Shown one piece after another: positions 16,957-25,345 of a stretch of DNA of 64,000 nt. Source of the stretch: Prochlorococcus marinus XMU1402 (GTDB lineage: Bacteria; Cyanobacteriota; Cyanobacteriia; PCC-6307; Cyanobiaceae); the NCBI RefSeq assembly GCF_017696205.1, contig NZ_JAAORD010000001.1, positions 682,001 through 746,000 of the forward strand, in the 5' to 3' direction. A program made the translations under genes and the position numbers. The notes below the pieces were generated by a model. It did no database searches. It saw only the letters and a list, made by a program, of their open reading frames with translations, and was not told the DNA's origin. Each line of letters starts with the position of its first letter. Within the stretch, counting starts at the first letter, position 1.

Positions 16957-18593
16957 GATTTTTTTTTCATTAGTTCATAAGCATTCTCTAGGCTATCTGC
17001 ATCATTAATTTTTTTATCTTTTCTCCATTTTGTTATTCTTGGAAATCGTACTGCTATGCCTGACTTATGACGTTTAGAAATTTGTATTTTCTCAAAAGAT
17101 ATTTCGAATACCATTTCTGGTTTTAACGATCGAACAGGACCAAATTTTTCTATGGTATTTTTTCTTATCCATTTATCTAGCTCTTTAATCTCAATATTCG
17201 TTAAACCAGAATATGCACTTGCAAATTTAATTAATTCTTTGTCTTTCCATAATGCAAAACTGTAATCTGTATACAGACCAGCTCTTCTGCCACTACCGCT
17301 CTTAGCGTAAATTAGAACAGCATCCAGTTGCATAGGATCAACTTTATATTTCCACCAAAAACCTTTCTTTCTACCAGAGGAGTATATAGAAGTCTTTTTC
17401 TTAATTATTAATCCTTCAGTATTATTTTCTCGAGATTTTTCTTTATAAGTTAAAGCATCAGGCCAATCTTTAGGAAAGATTAAATCACATATTTTGAAAA
17501 TATCAGAGATATTATTCTCAGTTTTAATTTGCCATTTTGAAAAATATTTTTCTAACTCAATTCTTCTATTTTCTAATTTAATTTCTCTTATATCTCTCCC
17601 ATTAATCTCTAAAAGATCATAAGCAATAAAAATAATTGGATATTTTATTTGGATTGATCTAGAAGGAGACTTTCTATTTATTCTTTTTTGAAGTAAAGAA
17701 AAATCAAAGGCAATTTGTTCTTTATAATTCCAAACTAATAATTCCCCATCAAGAACAAAATCATCTTTTATATGTGACATCTTCTCTACTAATTCTGGGA
17801 ATGATTCATTTACTAATTCTTGCCCTCTTGTCCATAACGAAACATTGCCAGATCTTTTAATTAATTGCATCCTTATACCGTCGTATTTCCATTCAAATTG
17901 AAAATCATTTATTGAATTTTTGAAGATTTTATCTTCAATAGTATTTGCTAGAAGAAATGGAAATGGTTTGGAATTTAACTCTTTAAGATTGATTTTCTTG
18001 TTAATTAAAAATTTATATGAATCAATTGAAGGTTTAAAATCACCCATCAACCTATGAGAAATAATCTCTTCCTCAATATTAATTAGTTTTGATATTGATT
18101 TTGTGATTAATCCGATAGAGACTCCTACTCTAAAAGTGCCTGTAAGAATTTTATTAAAAATTAGATGGTTATCTTTTGGTAATGTTTCCCAAAGATTTTT
18201 AATTTCTAAATTTTTCTCGTCCTCATTAAGTTTTGATAATGCAGGTATTGTTTCACTTAGTAATTCATTGAGACTTATATTTGATAATTTCTTTTTTCTA
18301 GAATTATTTTTATTTTTAAGTAATAACGTTATTACCTCAGCAGAATCACCAACTTTTAAATAACATGTATCAATTAACCATTGAGGATATTCATATATTT
18401 GAGAAAAAAGATTTTTTAAATATCTTCCACTAATAAATCTCTTATTACTTTTTCCAGTTAGTAAATATATTGCCCATGAATTATCTATTGGATCATTAGA
18501 TAAAAAATAATTCTTTAAAATTTCAATTTTATCATTTGTACTATTAATTGAATCTAGATCGCCAAATAATTCTGAAAACTTTTTTAAGCTCAT
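16953..18593 (-). CDS. ATP-dependent DNA ligase, damage-response type
   Basis: A 546 aa ATP-dependent ligase. An N-terminal helical DNA-binding domain (about 1-205) precedes the nucleotidyltransferase core with motif I KYDGIR, nucleophile Lys236. Motif III (FVLDGELLVW), motif IV (TEGLIIKK) and motif V (WWKYK) are present, and an OB-fold domain closes the protein. The replicative NAD+-dependent LigA must be encoded elsewhere. Overlap with the helicase and a 2-bp gap to the upstream exonuclease mark one operon. Confidence 0.9.
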   Translation of the reverse strand: MSLKKFSELFGDLDSINSTNDKIEILKNYFLSNDPIDNSWAIYLLTGKSNKRFISGRYLKNLFSQIYEYPQWLIDTCYLKVGDSAEVITLLLKNKNNSRKKKLSNISLNELLSETIPALSKLNEDEKNLEIKNLWETLPKDNHLIFNKILTGTFRVGVSIGLITKSISKLINIEEEIISHRLMGDFKPSIDSYKFLINKKINLKELNSKPFPFLLANTIEDKIFKNSINDFQFEWKYDGIRMQLIKRSGNVSLWTRGQELVNESFPELVEKMSHIKDDFVLDGELLVWNYKEQIAFDFSLLQKRINRKSPSRSIQIKYPIIFIAYDLLEINGRDIREIKLENRRIELEKYFSKWQIKTENNISDIFKICDLIFPKDWPDALTYKEKSRENNTEGLIIKKKTSIYSSGRKKGFWWKYKVDPMQLDAVLIYAKSGSGRRAGLYTDYSFALWKDKELIKFASAYSGLTNIEIKELDKWIRKNTIEKFGPVRSLKPEMVFEISFEKIQISKRHKSGIAVRFPRITKWRKDKKINDADSLENAYELMKKKS

Positions 18594-18595
18594 AT

Positions 18596-19582
18596 TTATT
18601 TATCTAATAAAAGGAGATTTATTGATTCCTTTTCAACTAAATATTTACTTAAGGCTTCACTATCTCCATGATGAAAAAATACATTTTTTGCTTCAGACTT
18701 TTTTACTACTTCCAGAATTCCATCCCAATCCGCATGATCAGAGATTGCGAATCCTTTATCATATCCTGATCTTTTTCTTAGAGCTCTTATTGACATCCAT
18801 CCACTCGCGAAAGCTGTTTGAATGTTTTTGAAATTTTTTAAATAAGAACCCTTACTTAAAGATGGCGGTAATAATATTAGACTCCCTTTAAGTTCATCTA
18901 TCTTTTTTTTATTTTCAATTTTTATAGTATCTTTAATATCAATTCCAAGTTCCCTATAACTATTGTTCATTTTGTGAATACTGCCATGGGAATAAATATT
19001 GCCTTTAAAATTTGTTTGACTAATTTCGTTTAACAATCTCTGAGCTTTTCCAAGTGAATAGCAGAAAAGTAAAGAAGTTTTTTCTGGTGAATTAGTTATC
19101 CATTTTGAAATATCATTTGCTATTTTATTTGATTCATCCCACTTAAATATTGGCAAACCAAAAGTACATTCGCTTATTAAATAATCAGTTTTTACTATTT
19201 CATATTGTTTGCAAGTCTGATCTTTTTGAAGCTTAAAGTCACCTGAAATTAGCCATTTTTCTTCAGCAAAAATAAACCTTATTTGACTAGATCCAAGAAT
19301 GTGACCGGATGGATGAAAAGAAATATTAATGCCATTTATCTTAAATTCCTCTCCATATTCAAAAGTCTTAATTTTGATATTATCTCCAACTCTTTCTTTA
19401 AGAAGTATCGCAGTTTCCCTAGTAGAAATGTATTCTTCACAGCCAAATGTAAAGTGATCAAAATGAGCATGAGTTATTAATGCCTTTTTTACTGGCTTGC
19501 TTGGATCAATCCAAATATCAGCAAGTTCACAATAAAGACTTCCATCTTTATATCTAATTAAATATTCTTGTTTAGTTCTCAA
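18596..19582 (-). CDS. Ligase-associated MBL-fold exonuclease (SNM1-like)
   Basis: A 328 aa metallo-beta-lactamase-fold protein. The metal motif HAHFDH is at residues 38-43, with further ligands in SGHILGSSQIRF and LISGDFK; the beta-CASP-type part ends with ISDHADWDGI and FFHHGD. It is the first gene of the four-gene set (exonuclease, ligase, helicase, phosphoesterase). By family it is a nuclease that trims DNA ends before ligation. Confidence 0.87.
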   Translation of the reverse strand: MRTKQEYLIRYKDGSLYCELADIWIDPSKPVKKALITHAHFDHFTFGCEEYISTRETAILLKERVGDNIKIKTFEYGEEFKINGINISFHPSGHILGSSQIRFIFAEEKWLISGDFKLQKDQTCKQYEIVKTDYLISECTFGLPIFKWDESNKIANDISKWITNSPEKTSLLFCYSLGKAQRLLNEISQTNFKGNIYSHGSIHKMNNSYRELGIDIKDTIKIENKKKIDELKGSLILLPPSLSKGSYLKNFKNIQTAFASGWMSIRALRKRSGYDKGFAISDHADWDGILEVVKKSEAKNVFFHHGDSEALSKYLVEKESINLLLLDK

Positions 19583-19617
19583 AACTACATCTCTTACAAT
19601 GAAGTTAATTTAGCTAA

Positions 19618-20031
19618 TTATGCCCACGCTTGTTTTGATAAAGCTATGGCTGAAATTGTTAGTAAAGCAATAACTACAAATTTGTTACTCCAATTAATCA
19701 TGAATGAACTAATTTTGTTGAAAGAAACTCTATTAGATGGCACAATCTTTTTTTTGTTGATAATTTGATGATTTTCATTGTTTTCTAGGTAATTTAAATT
19801 TTTAATCTCATTTATTAATTTAAATTCGCAAGTTGAGAGTTTTTCTACTTGATTTAATAATTCAATATCTTCTGGCCTTAATAAAGAATTTAATTCTTTA
19901 ATTTGTCTTTCGTTTTTCATAAGAAATTCATTAACTATCTCATCTGTCTCTAATCCCTTCTTTATATTTAAAAGAATATCATCTCTTTCCCAGGATTTTT
20001 CAAGAGAATTCAAAATTTTTCTTATGCTCAT
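19618..20031 (-). CDS. C-terminally anchored helical protein, unrecognised
   Basis: A 137 aa protein, mostly charged helices (residues 1-100) followed by one membrane segment near the C-terminus (about 115-132, KFVVIALLTISAIALS). This is the layout of a tail-anchored protein. It lies 35 bp upstream of the exonuclease gene on the same strand and could share its transcript. No family recognised. Confidence 0.55.
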   Translation of the reverse strand: MSIRKILNSLEKSWERDDILLNIKKGLETDEIVNEFLMKNERQIKELNSLLRPEDIELLNQVEKLSTCEFKLINEIKNLNYLENNENHQIINKKKIVPSNRVSFNKISSFMINWSNKFVVIALLTISAIALSKQAWA

Positions 20032-20115
20032 TTTAAGTATTTTTACTTATAATAAATTATTATTTTTTTCTTCTGTGGCTTATTTCATTTAAGTAAATAA
20101 AAAAATAATTTTTAT

Positions 20116-20397
20116 TTAAGATTTACGAATAAGTCTGTTAGTAAAGTATTTTATCTTTACCTTTTCTACAATTTTTTTAGAACTATTTTTAGTTTTAACT
20201 TTATTTAAATTGATCACTTCATCTGACACATTTTTGCCCGTTTCAAAATAACTTTTAATTTTTTCTAATTCTTCTTTATTTAATCTTTTTGTAGCACCTT
20301 TTGCATTGATTCCAAGTTTCTTGCAGGCTATTAATATTCTATTACTTTCGACATTAAGATCTTTGGCAATACTGAAAATAGGAGTGTTGATAGACAT
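20116..20397 (-). CDS. Stand-alone IF-2 N-terminal-domain-like protein
   Basis: A 93 aa basic protein. Residues about 6-52 (PIFSIAKDLNVESNRILIA, KKLGINAKGATKRLNKEEL) resemble the IF2_N domain: a short strand, the 'xxAKxLNVxSxxI' helix, a 'KKLGI' helix and an 'LxxEExxKI' helix. The rest is Lys-rich and probably disordered. No GTPase domain follows, and infB is not nearby. It might bind the ribosome or tRNA like the IF-2 N-domain, or be a related helical fold; this is inference. Confidence 0.6.
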   Translation of the reverse strand: MSINTPIFSIAKDLNVESNRILIACKKLGINAKGATKRLNKEELEKIKSYFETGKNVSDEVINLNKVKTKNSSKKIVEKVKIKYFTNRLIRKS

Positions 20398-20494
20398 TAT
20401 TTTCTTTTCTATGAAATTATTTATTTATAGTATATTTATAAATTAGAAATTAAATGTATTTTTAATTATTATTAATTTTAAAAACTTTTTTTAA

Positions 20495-21814
20495 TTAGGC
20501 TACTTCATCTTCGACATTATTTAAATCATTAAATTTTTTTTGCATGGTTGGGTTATTTCTAGTTAATTTCTTTACTGTTAAATCTTGAGATTTGCTGTCA
20601 GCGGATAAAAGATGTTTTTTCGAGAGAATTAAAGCCTCTTTAGTTTTTTGTAAATGGGTTATTGATTTATCAATTTCTGAAATTGCATCATTAAATCTAT
20701 CTTGGGCCAGTGAAACATTTTTTCCAACGGCATTTTTAAATTGCTCAAGAGTACTTTCAAAATTAGTTATGTCGTAATTCTCGCGTTTCATTAAATCAAT
20801 TTGTGTTTTGTATTTTAAGGTTTCCATAGATGCATTTCTTAGAAGAGAAATTATCGGCAAGAAAAATTGAGGTCTTATGACATACATCTTTGGAAATCTA
20901 TGAGAAACATCTACTATGCCTGAATTATATAGTTCACTATCTTGTTCTAATAGAGAGACGAGTACTGCGTACTCACAAGATTTTTGCCTTCTATCTTTAT
21001 CCAATTCTTTTAAAAAATCTTCGTTTTTTCTTTTATTAGTTCCATTTAAACTTTCGTTCTTCATCTCAAACATTATTGATACGACTTCTGTTTTATTTTC
21101 ATCAAATTCTCTAAATATATAGTCCCCTTTACTTCCTGAAGTGGCGTCATTATCCTTTTCGAAATATGAGTTTTTAAATGCAGAAGCACGATTAAGATTA
21201 AATTGTGTTTCACAATGGATTTCCAAGGTTTCCCCTACCATCTTTGTAGATAATTTAGATTTCATTTCTCTTAACTCTTTAATAGTTAGGTCCCTTTCAC
21301 TAATTTTGCTTTTAAACTTTTCTTCAATTAATTTTTCATTAATTGATTGTTCAAGACTCATCCTTTCAATGGAATTCGTTAATGATAAGTTTTCTTTCTC
21401 TAAATTAGAAACTGCATTTTTAATTTTATTTTTTAAAGATAATTCTGAAATTAAAGTCTGGTTTTTAATTTCATCCTTTAATTTGTTTAACTCATTGTTT
21501 AGAGAATTAATTTTATTTGTTGCTTGACTTCTTAATTCATTTAGAGCATTCGTTTTCTTCTCTTCAGCGATATTTAGTTTAGATTCAAGAGTTTTGATCT
21601 CATTTTCTTTAATAATTTTTTGCTCTATTAACTGTATTTTCGACTCTCGCTTTAAAATTTCCAAAGCTTTTTTATTATCTTCTTCAGCTAAAAGAAGTCT
21701 TTCTTTTATTTGTTTATTAAATTCTTTGTCTTTTATCTGATCAAGTATTTCTTGAAAGCTGCTTGGTTCAATTCGGAAAGTTTTGCCGCATGAGGGACAT
21801 TTAATATCTTTCAT
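20495..21814 (-). CDS. DUF2130 protein: coiled coil plus restriction-nuclease-like domain
   Basis: A 439 aa protein. It starts with a CPSCG knuckle (Cys6, Cys9), then a long coiled coil (about 25-190), then a globular domain recognised as DUF2130. That domain shows a PD-(D/E)xK-like pattern: Glu195 in GETLE, Asp231 in SKGDYIF and Glu250-x-Lys252 in MFEMKNE. A second helical region ends the protein. The layout recalls RmuC-type proteins, so a DNA-end or recombination role is conceivable, but none is established for the family. It stands alone, flanked by unrelated small genes. Confidence 0.7.
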   Translation of the reverse strand: MKDIKCPSCGKTFRIEPSSFQEILDQIKDKEFNKQIKERLLLAEEDNKKALEILKRESKIQLIEQKIIKENEIKTLESKLNIAEEKKTNALNELRSQATNKINSLNNELNKLKDEIKNQTLISELSLKNKIKNAVSNLEKENLSLTNSIERMSLEQSINEKLIEEKFKSKISERDLTIKELREMKSKLSTKMVGETLEIHCETQFNLNRASAFKNSYFEKDNDATSGSKGDYIFREFDENKTEVVSIMFEMKNESLNGTNKRKNEDFLKELDKDRRQKSCEYAVLVSLLEQDSELYNSGIVDVSHRFPKMYVIRPQFFLPIISLLRNASMETLKYKTQIDLMKRENYDITNFESTLEQFKNAVGKNVSLAQDRFNDAISEIDKSITHLQKTKEALILSKKHLLSADSKSQDLTVKKLTRNNPTMQKKFNDLNNVEDEVA

Positions 21815-21944
21815 TTTTTAATTACAAATTAATATTAGAAAGGATTTAATATTCGAATTATTTAAAAAGAATATTATTCTTGACTTAGAATAAACAATGA
21901 TTGGATGTTATGCATTAAAAAAGAAGATAAATTCTTAATGGAAG

Positions 21945-22313
21945 TTATATTAGTCCAGATTCTTTGAGAATATTAATTTTATTTGCTAATTCAATATCTG
22001 CAGATGATATTGAGCGATCTATTGTTTTGTTAGAAGAAACTGTGTAACCACTATCATCAACAAATTCATCTTCTGCATCTTTTAAATGCATATTCTTATT
22101 TTGTATCTCTTTTAAAGTGTCAGATTTAAATAGATTTGATTTACTAACATTGCCAAATCCAAAATTTGCAATCCCTCTCGCATCCAATGCTTCCTCAACC
22201 AATATTCCAACAACTTTAGATCTACTTATAGATTCACTTTTGGATATTTCATCAATAATTTCTAGTACCCTTTTTCTAGGGAGATATCCTATTCTTTTTA
22301 CTTTATTATCCAT
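21945..22313 (-). CDS. Ribbon-helix-helix-like protein, possible DNA-binding
   Basis: A 122 aa protein. The N-terminal 45 residues (basic strand RIGYLPRKR, helix VLEIIDEISKSE, turn, helix SRSKVVGILVEEALDAR) fit the beta-alpha-alpha layout of CopG/Arc-type ribbon-helix-helix proteins. The C-terminal part is polar and may be flexible. No toxin partner gene is adjacent. The identification is by pattern only. Confidence 0.5.
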   Translation of the reverse strand: MDNKVKRIGYLPRKRVLEIIDEISKSESISRSKVVGILVEEALDARGIANFGFGNVSKSNLFKSDTLKEIQNKNMHLKDAEDEFVDDSGYTVSSNKTIDRSISSADIELANKINILKESGLI

Positions 22314-22551
22314 TGAAAAATATATTATGTCGTTATTGTAACACTTCTGTCAAATTAAATCAGATTTTGGGACATAGTAATAAGTGTAAATTTAAGCCAT
22401 GAAAGAACGTATAATTTTTATTAGCCTTCATAGAAAGTAGTTTCTTTATTTGTAATTTATTAGTAATTAAGTTATTTTTAGACGCTTCAAATAATTACGC
22501 TTTCAACTTAGGACAAAAATTCAAGATCTTTTTTATCTAAATTCTAATTCC

Positions 22552-22755
22552 ATGAAAGATAAACTTTACGATAATGCCGACAGCTTCGCAATGTCATTTG
22601 ATGAGGAATGGAAAAGAATTAATTGCGATGATTTACGATTAAAGATTGATAAAGTATTTGAACATTTATCTGAACATCCTTTTTTAGTCTCCAATCCTGA
22701 AAATGCAAGAAAAATGGTTGAATTTAGGATTTTTTCATTAAAAAAATTTCAGTAA
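22552..22755 (+). CDS. Small soluble protein (67 aa), unrecognised
   Basis: A 67 aa protein with an acidic N-terminus (FAMSFDEEWKRINCDDLRLK) and a second helix ending in basic residues. It has no signal peptide or membrane segment. The 238 bp upstream hold nothing coding. It is one of several short genes in this islet; the function is unknown. Confidence 0.5.
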   Translation: MKDKLYDNADSFAMSFDEEWKRINCDDLRLKIDKVFEHLSEHPFLVSNPENARKMVEFRIFSLKKFQ

Positions 22756-22785
22756 TTTTTTAAAAATAATTCCGATACTCAAAAT

Positions 22786-22959
22786 TCACATGTTTGGTGA
22801 ATTAAAAAATCCCTTGCTGTATAAAAATATTGTTATGCCAATTATTGGACCTATTCCAAATATAAAAAGCACTAGTTTTGCAGAATTTTTAGTTTGACCT
22901 ATTTCTTGATTCTTTTTAATTGAATTCTTCTTATTCTTTTTTGATTGTTTGTTTTTCAT
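22786..22959 (-). CDS. Small basic single-span membrane protein (57 aa)
   Basis: ATG at 22957-22959 opens 57 codons. The first 28 residues are extremely basic (MKNKQSKKNKKNSIKKNQ), followed by one hydrophobic helix (LVLFIFGIGPIIGITIFLY) and a short tail. By the positive-inside rule the N-terminus faces the cytoplasm. It resembles many small Prochlorococcus membrane proteins of unknown function; no family is recognised. It is convergent with the 67 aa gene. Confidence 0.55.
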   Translation of the reverse strand: MKNKQSKKNKKNSIKKNQEIGQTKNSAKLVLFIFGIGPIIGITIFLYSKGFFNSPNM

Positions 22960-23069
22960 CAAATATATAATACTACATATAAACTTTAAAAAGCTTTTGA
23001 TGAATAATCAAATCTCTTATATTTTTTATCTAATTAAATTTATTAAAGTTTTATAAAAACTCAATATTG

Positions 23070-23075
23070 TATAAT
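23070..23075 (+). promoter_or_regulatory. -10 element (TATAAT) of the 65 aa gene
   Basis: An exact TATAAT hexamer ends 20 nt before the ATG at 23096, which would leave a very short leader. No clear -35 is visible. Confidence 0.4.
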
Positions 23076-23095
23076 ATTTTTAGTAAGAAGCAAGT

Positions 23096-23293
23096 ATGAG
23101 TGCAACTAAAAGAGAGGAAGTAAGTTCACACCTAAGATACATAAGGTTAGAACTTAGAGAGATGCATCAAATGCTTATCAAAGATGATTTGTTACCAGAC
23201 TTAAATGAAGCAAAAGAAGTTCATGCACAACTTGATGCTTTATTCGATTTATTATCAGATAAGGAATTAAAAAAGATAACAAGCCAATATTGA
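23096..23293 (+). CDS. Small helical protein, paralogue of the gene at 24521-24697
   Basis: A 65 aa, two-helix protein without a membrane segment. An ungapped stretch of 50 residues aligns with the 58 aa product encoded at 24521-24697 with 16 identities, including the pattern HLxxxRxxLxxMH and LLPxxxExK, so the two are a small local family. The family is not recognised. The strong TATAAT just upstream supports real expression. Confidence 0.6.
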   Translation: MSATKREEVSSHLRYIRLELREMHQMLIKDDLLPDLNEAKEVHAQLDALFDLLSDKELKKITSQY

Positions 23294-23307
23294 AATAAAT
23301 AGAATAA

Positions 23308-23502
23308 TTATAAATAATTAGTTGCGGATTCTATTTCTTTACGATTATCGTGCATCTTTTCTAATTTGTTGTAAATTTCTTTGATTTGGATTTGTAATAA
23401 ATCAGTTGAATTTATATTGCTTAAAGCATCCATCGCTGATAAAAGACTCTCTTTAGCTTCAATTAAATGTCTGCATTCCTTACTGCCAGCTTCGTATGAC
23501 AT
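23308..23502 (-). CDS. Small helical protein (64 aa), unrecognised
   Basis: A 64 aa, helix-rich protein (CRHLIEAKESLLSAMDALSN, then LLQIQIKEIYNKLEKMHDN). It has no signal or membrane segment and is convergent with the 65 aa gene (15 bp apart). It could form a helical bundle; no function assigned. Confidence 0.5.
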   Translation of the reverse strand: MSYEAGSKECRHLIEAKESLLSAMDALSNINSTDLLQIQIKEIYNKLEKMHDNRKEIESATNYL

Positions 23503-23641
23503 AGTTTTATAAAAATTAAATTATCACAAATATATAAAAAAATGTTCCGTATTGCTTGATACTCTTATCAAATGAAAGCTAATTATTGTTATTTTTAATA
23601 CAGAGTGAGTAATTATTTTTATTAATATTAAAAATAAAAGT

Positions 23642-23824
23642 ATGAAAGAGAATCACAAAGATTACGAATTGTCTATAAATGAGGCTTTAGAAAATGCAAA
23701 AAAAAGGATTAATTTATTAGATAGTACTGATAGAAAATGTGTTTTTGAAGAATACAAGGAATGGATCAATAATGGTTTAAGTGAGCAAAATATCTTACTA
23801 CTTCGAGAGGATCCAACAATCTAA
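23642..23824 (+). CDS. Small protein (60 aa), unrecognised
   Basis: A 60 aa soluble, acidic protein (LSINEALENAKKRINLLDST; FEEYKEWINNGLSEQNILLL). ATG at 23642. The pattern 'F(x)EYxxWINxGLSEQ' looks like a folded helical protein, but no family is recognised. It converges on the disrupted gene at 23846-24127. Confidence 0.5.
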   Translation: MKENHKDYELSINEALENAKKRINLLDSTDRKCVFEEYKEWINNGLSEQNILLLREDPTI

Positions 23825-23845
23825 AAGACTTATCAATATTTTTGT

Positions 23846-24127
23846 TTAATTTTTTTCATTAGAAGTAATCTTATATAAAAAATAAAGGCTTATTATAAAG
23901 ATAATTATTAGAATAATTGTTAGAGAAGAAAGATTATACAAAGTCAAAAATTTAAATTTTTTTTTATAATACCATCCCTTTCATGTTTCTCTTTCGATTC
24001 ATTTACCGTTTATAAGTGAAAAAATAAATTTTCTTAAATTGTCTTTTTCTAAATAGATTTCTTTTTTCTTATAGTTCTTTAATTTCTTAAAAATTAAATC
24101 TGATAAATATTCTGATTTTTGAGTCAT
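23846..24127 (-). pseudogene. 93-codon membrane-protein frame with two in-frame TGA codons
   Basis: From ATG at 24125-24127 the minus strand reads 42 codons (MTQKSEYLSDLIFKKLKNYK ... SLINGK), then TGA at codon 43, five codons (IERET), TGA at codon 49, and continues as KGWYYKKKFKF followed by a hydrophobic helix (SLTIILIIIFIISLYFLY) and a polar tail to TAA at 23846-23848. Both stops lie where Trp fits (the TGA-K-G-W context). The simplest view is a gene inactivated by two TGG to TGA changes; a 42 aa truncated protein could still be made. No family recognised. Confidence 0.5.
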
Positions 24128-24136
24128 AAGTAAAAG

Positions 24137-24487
24137 CTATTTTTCTAATAAATAAGTTTTCTCTACTCCTATCTTATCTGGCTTTGTTAATTTACATCCT
24201 TTATCTTTTTCCATATCACAATCTTTTGTGGCAGGAACAGATTTCCATGTACAAATTTTTTCTTGAGAATCTTCTTTTAAAATAACCCAACCATCATCTA
24301 GGTATTCTGAAATTCCATCTTCTCCACAGGAAAACTTTATTTCCATTTTCTTTTTTTCTAAATTGTTATTATTATTACTTTTCCCATCAGAATTGATTAT
24401 GGGATTTTCATTATTTTGGGATATTTTACAAGAAGTTAAGAAAACTAAAAGAAAAAATAATTTTGTAAATTGTTTAATTCTTTTCAT
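24137..24487 (-). CDS. Small lipoprotein, unrecognised
   Basis: A 116 aa protein with a lipoprotein signal: lipobox LTSC with Cys20 after a hydrophobic stretch. An Asn-rich linker (about 25-43) leads to a small domain with four further Cys (FSCGED, KICTWKS, KDCDMEK, KGCKLT), possibly two disulphides. Likely membrane-anchored in the periplasm. The next gene downstream on this strand is the TGA-interrupted frame, 9 bp away. Confidence 0.65.
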   Translation of the reverse strand: MKRIKQFTKLFFLLVFLTSCKISQNNENPIINSDGKSNNNNNLEKKKMEIKFSCGEDGISEYLDDGWVILKEDSQEKICTWKSVPATKDCDMEKDKGCKLTKPDKIGVEKTYLLEK

Positions 24488-24520
24488 TTGTTTATCTATT
24501 GATAATTATAAGTTTATAGT

Positions 24521-24697
24521 TTATTTTGATTCTATCAATTTTAATAATTGATCCATTTTATTCATTAATGTTTTTACTTCATCTGGATGAGGTAATAATA
24601 ATTCTTCTGTAACGGCTAAATGCATTTGCTTTAAATTTTGCCTAAGATCTTTTAAATGCATTTTTACATTGTCTTTCTTTTGTCTTATATCAGTCAT
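24521..24697 (-). CDS. Small helical protein, paralogue of the gene at 23096-23293
   Basis: ATG at 24695-24697 opens 58 codons. The product (MTDIRQKKDNVKMHLKDLRQ ... LLLPHPDEVKTLMNKMDQLL) aligns without gaps with the 65 aa protein encoded at 23096. Both keep HLxxLRxxLxxMH and LLP followed by an acidic/basic helix. That independent similarity supports this as a real gene although it is very short. Function unknown. Confidence 0.6.
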   Translation of the reverse strand: MTDIRQKKDNVKMHLKDLRQNLKQMHLAVTEELLLPHPDEVKTLMNKMDQLLKLIESK

Positions 24698-24781
24698 AGG
24701 ATAAAATCTAAATTTAATTAAACTTTGATTGGTTATTATAATATTTTGAAGGGTATTATTAGGAAATGAGTAAAAATTTTT

Positions 24782-25216
24782 TTAATCTTTAAATTTATCG
24801 ATTTCTTCACCACCATAGCAAAAATTTGTTGATAACATTTTTAATTCTCTTTTATTAAGCTTAAGCCCTATTGAATTTTTATTTTTAATAATATAATTTT
24901 TAGCAATAGCTTCACAATCTAATTTATTTTTTGCATGTTTAATAACTGGATAAAAATATGCCAATGAAGTAATTCCAAACAAAAATAATATTATTAACTT
25001 TTTTTCATTTTTAATTAATTCTTTAGATTCTCTTTTGGCTTTTAATATTTTTATTAGTAACTTATCTGGTAAACCAATCTGCACAAATAACAGCTCTACC
25101 CACCATGGAAGATCTCTATCTTTCTTTTTATTTGAGTTTTCAGAGGTATTCATTTTCTTGGTTTCATAATTTTGGTTTCTGATCTCTTTGGGATTATTTT
25201 TTCCTTGTTTACTCAT
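24782..25216 (-). CDS. Single-span membrane protein, unrecognised
   Basis: A 144 aa protein: a polar, Lys/Asn-rich first 35 residues, an amphipathic region (LPWWVELLFVQIGLPDKLLI), one membrane helix (about 74-92, LIILFLFGITSLAYFYPVI) and a C-terminal domain with two Cys (KLDCEAIAKN, NFCYGG). It is probably anchored in the inner or thylakoid membrane. No family recognised. Confidence 0.55.
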   Translation of the reverse strand: MSKQGKNNPKEIRNQNYETKKMNTSENSNKKKDRDLPWWVELLFVQIGLPDKLLIKILKAKRESKELIKNEKKLIILFLFGITSLAYFYPVIKHAKNKLDCEAIAKNYIIKNKNSIGLKLNKRELKMLSTNFCYGGEEIDKFKD

Positions 25217-25345
25217 ATCATCAAATATCTAATTGAAATATAAAAGGTTTATTTTGATTTGGAAACTATATTTTATTTTATAAGTTTTAATTTAATTTAT
25301 CTATGAATTTGAGTATTGTAAATTTGTATTTAAAAAAATTTGTAG

